Shown: positions 5,005 to 5,990 of the stretch, piece after piece
Numbering within the stretch: position 1 is the stretch's first letter
How the letters are laid out: each line of letters starts with the position of its first letter
Source of the DNA: an uncultured Actinomycetes bacterium
GTDB lineage: Bacteria; Actinomycetota; Thermoleophilia; Solirubrobacterales; Thermoleophilaceae
Length of the DNA: 5,990 nt
NCBI GenBank assembly: GCA_946481495.1
Contig: CAMLNW010000179.1
Location: 1 to 5,990 of the forward strand
Direction: 5' to 3'
Notes under the pieces: generated by a model
Seen by the model: the letters and a program-made list of their open reading frames with translations, nothing else
Told to the model about the DNA's origin: nothing
The model's database searches: none
Program-made: the position numbers and the translations under genes

Positions 5005-5990
5005 GGCGCCGCTCCTTCCACTTGGACGACCTCGAGCCCGCGGTTGGGCGCCCCGTCGGGCCGCGGCGGGACCTTCTCCTTCTTGACGCGGCGCAGCTGG
5101 ATCTCGGGGTTCCAGAACGGTGCCTGCTGGCGGCTGTCGACGAGGTCGTCGATTGGGGTGCGCGGCGTCTCGCCGTCGAGCCAGCCGCTGCGGTTGTCGG
5201 GCCGCGGATTGGTGCCGTTGTCGTCCTGGCGCGCGACGTTGAGCCCGAGCTCCTCGAACATCGCCCGATCGTCGCTCGGCTCGGAGCCGAGCGTCGTCAG
5301 GAAGTTGCCCATCATCACGCCGTTGATGCCGGCCTTGACCGCGAGTGAGTGCAGCTCGCCGAGGTTCTCGACGCGCCCGCCGCAGAGGCGGAAGAGGGCG
5401 TTCGGCAGGATCAGCCGGAAGATCGCGATCCACTTCACGGCCTCCCACGGATCCATGTAGTCGCGGTCGCCGAACTTCGTACCCGGGCGCGGGTTGAGCA
5501 TGTTGATCGGCACGCTCGTCGGGTCGATCTTCGCCAGCTCGAAGGCCATCTCGACGCGTTGCTCGCGCGACTCGCCGAGGTTGAGGATGCCACCGACGCA
5601 GGTCTCCAGGCCGGCGGCCTCGACCGCGTCGATCGTCCGCAGCCGGCCCTCGTAGCGGACCGTCGTCGAGACCTCGGGGTAGTAGCTCTCCGCCGTCTCG
5701 ACGTTGTGGTGGACGCGCTGGATGCCGGCTTCCTTGAGCTGCTTGGCGCGCTTGACCGACATGTGGCCGATCGAGGCGCAGCGCTTGAGGTTGGTCTGCT
5801 CGGCGACGAGCTTGGCGCCCTCGAGGATGTTCTCGAAGTCCTTCTTCGACAGTCCCTGGCCCTGGGTGACCATGCAGAAGCGGTGGGCGCCGGCAGCCTC
5901 GGCGGCGCGCGCGTGCTCGAGGATCTGGTCCGGGGTCATCATCGCGTGCATCGGCGTGTCGGCCTCGGCGAAGCGCGACTGGGCGCAGAA
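5001..5990 (-). CDS. bioB: Biotin synthase, radical SAM (5' end beyond right edge)
   Basis: BioB inserts sulfur into dethiobiotin to make biotin, using a radical-SAM [4Fe-4S] cluster and an auxiliary [2Fe-2S] cluster. 329 residues are visible, and the frame is open through 5990. The fragment begins FCAQS, so its second residue is the last Cys of the CxxxCxxC motif; the first two lie outside the window. The first in-frame ATG (5951) is therefore internal and is not the start. Auxiliary-cluster ligands are all present: Cys39 (HRFCMVTQG), Cys71 (KRCASIG), Cys131 (ETCVGGI) and Arg201 (FRLCGGR). NHN-like HHNVET and SVPINML also match the family. After LGLNV (about residue 252) a further 77 residues follow, ending in a basic, proline-rich stretch, roughly 40 longer than the E. 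coli tail. It is the most upstream visible gene of the block; the stop TGA overlaps the bioF start. Confidence 0.95.
   Translation of the reverse strand, partial: FCAQSRFAEADTPMHAMMTPDQILEHARAAEAAGAHRFCMVTQGQGLSKKDFENILEGAKLVAEQTNLKRCASIGHMSVKRAKQLKEAGIQRVHHNVETAESYYPEVSTTVRYEGRLRTIDAVEAAGLETCVGGILNLGESREQRVEMAFELAKIDPTSVPINMLNPRPGTKFGDRDYMDPWEAVKWIAIFRLILPNALFRLCGGRVENLGELHSLAVKAGINGVMMGNFLTTLGSEPSDDRAMFEELGLNVARQDDNGTNPRPDNRSGWLDGETPRTPIDDLVDSRQQAPFWNPEIQLRRVKKEKVPPRPDGAPNRGLEVVQVEGAAP
5012..5019 (-). promoter_or_regulatory. Ribosome binding site of bioF inside the end of bioB
   Basis: The minus strand carries GGAAGGAG followed by seven bases and the bioF GTG at 5004. This is the strongest Shine-Dalgarno among the starts visible in the window and it decides the bioF start against the longer upstream open frame. 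It is embedded in bioB codons just before its stop, a typical coupled-gene arrangement. Confidence 0.75.

Noticed and set aside
5005..5448. Upstream extension of the bioF frame
   Set aside because: The sequence is Arg/Pro-rich with no homology and overlaps conserved bioB. The GTG at 5004 has a strong ribosome binding site and marks where BioF homology begins.
5949..5951. ATG at 5951 as the bioB start
   Set aside because: The frame continues to the window edge and encodes FCAQS, the end of the radical-SAM cysteine motif, so the true start is outside the window.
1..5990. Search for CRISPR arrays, tRNA/rRNA genes, insertion sequences, tandem repeats or riboswitches
   Set aside because: No regularly spaced repeats, transposase-like frames, terminal inverted repeats or recognisable structured RNA were seen; nearly the whole window is coding and no non-coding gap exceeds about 60 bp.

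Overview
The window is a biotin biosynthesis locus from a very GC-rich bacterium. The base composition, frequent GTG starts, long antisense open frames and protein style (fused membrane/spermidine-synthase-like protein, actinobacterial-type hydrolase with an HC oxyanion motif) suggest an actinobacterium, perhaps of the Thermoleophilia/Solirubrobacterales type. That placement is inference and no marker gene is present.

Layout from left to right: (1) 1-550, minus strand: the N-terminal 183 residues of BioA, running off the left edge. (2) 559/583-2082, plus strand: a membrane protein fused to a spermidine-synthase-like methyltransferase-fold domain, divergent from bioA with only 8 to 32 bp between start codons. 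(3) 2083-2139: a short convergent gap with a hairpin that may terminate both sides. (4) 2140-3060, minus strand: a membrane-anchored or exported alpha/beta hydrolase. (5) 3081-3752, minus strand: bioD. (6) 3763-5004, minus strand: bioF. (7) 5001 to beyond 5990, minus strand: bioB, cut by the right edge so that its N-terminus and the first two cluster cysteines are not visible.

Transcription of the right-hand block runs bioB > bioF > bioD > hydrolase. Spacing is very tight: a 4-nt GTGA overlap for bioB/bioF, 10 bp for bioF/bioD and 20 bp for bioD/hydrolase, which indicates one operon. Together BioF, BioA, BioD and BioB make the four late steps from pimeloyl thioester to biotin. No gene for making or releasing the pimeloyl chain (bioC, bioH, bioG, bioI, bioW) can be recognised here. 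The hydrolase sits where a BioH-like esterase could be, but its N-terminal hydrophobic anchor argues against that role.

No mobile element, CRISPR array, RNA gene or clearly new system was seen. The points most worth a second look are the abrupt hydrophobic, un-BioA-like end of the bioA fragment at positions 1-40, the compact divergent start region, the C-terminal extensions of BioB and BioF, and the anchored hydrolase in the biotin operon.
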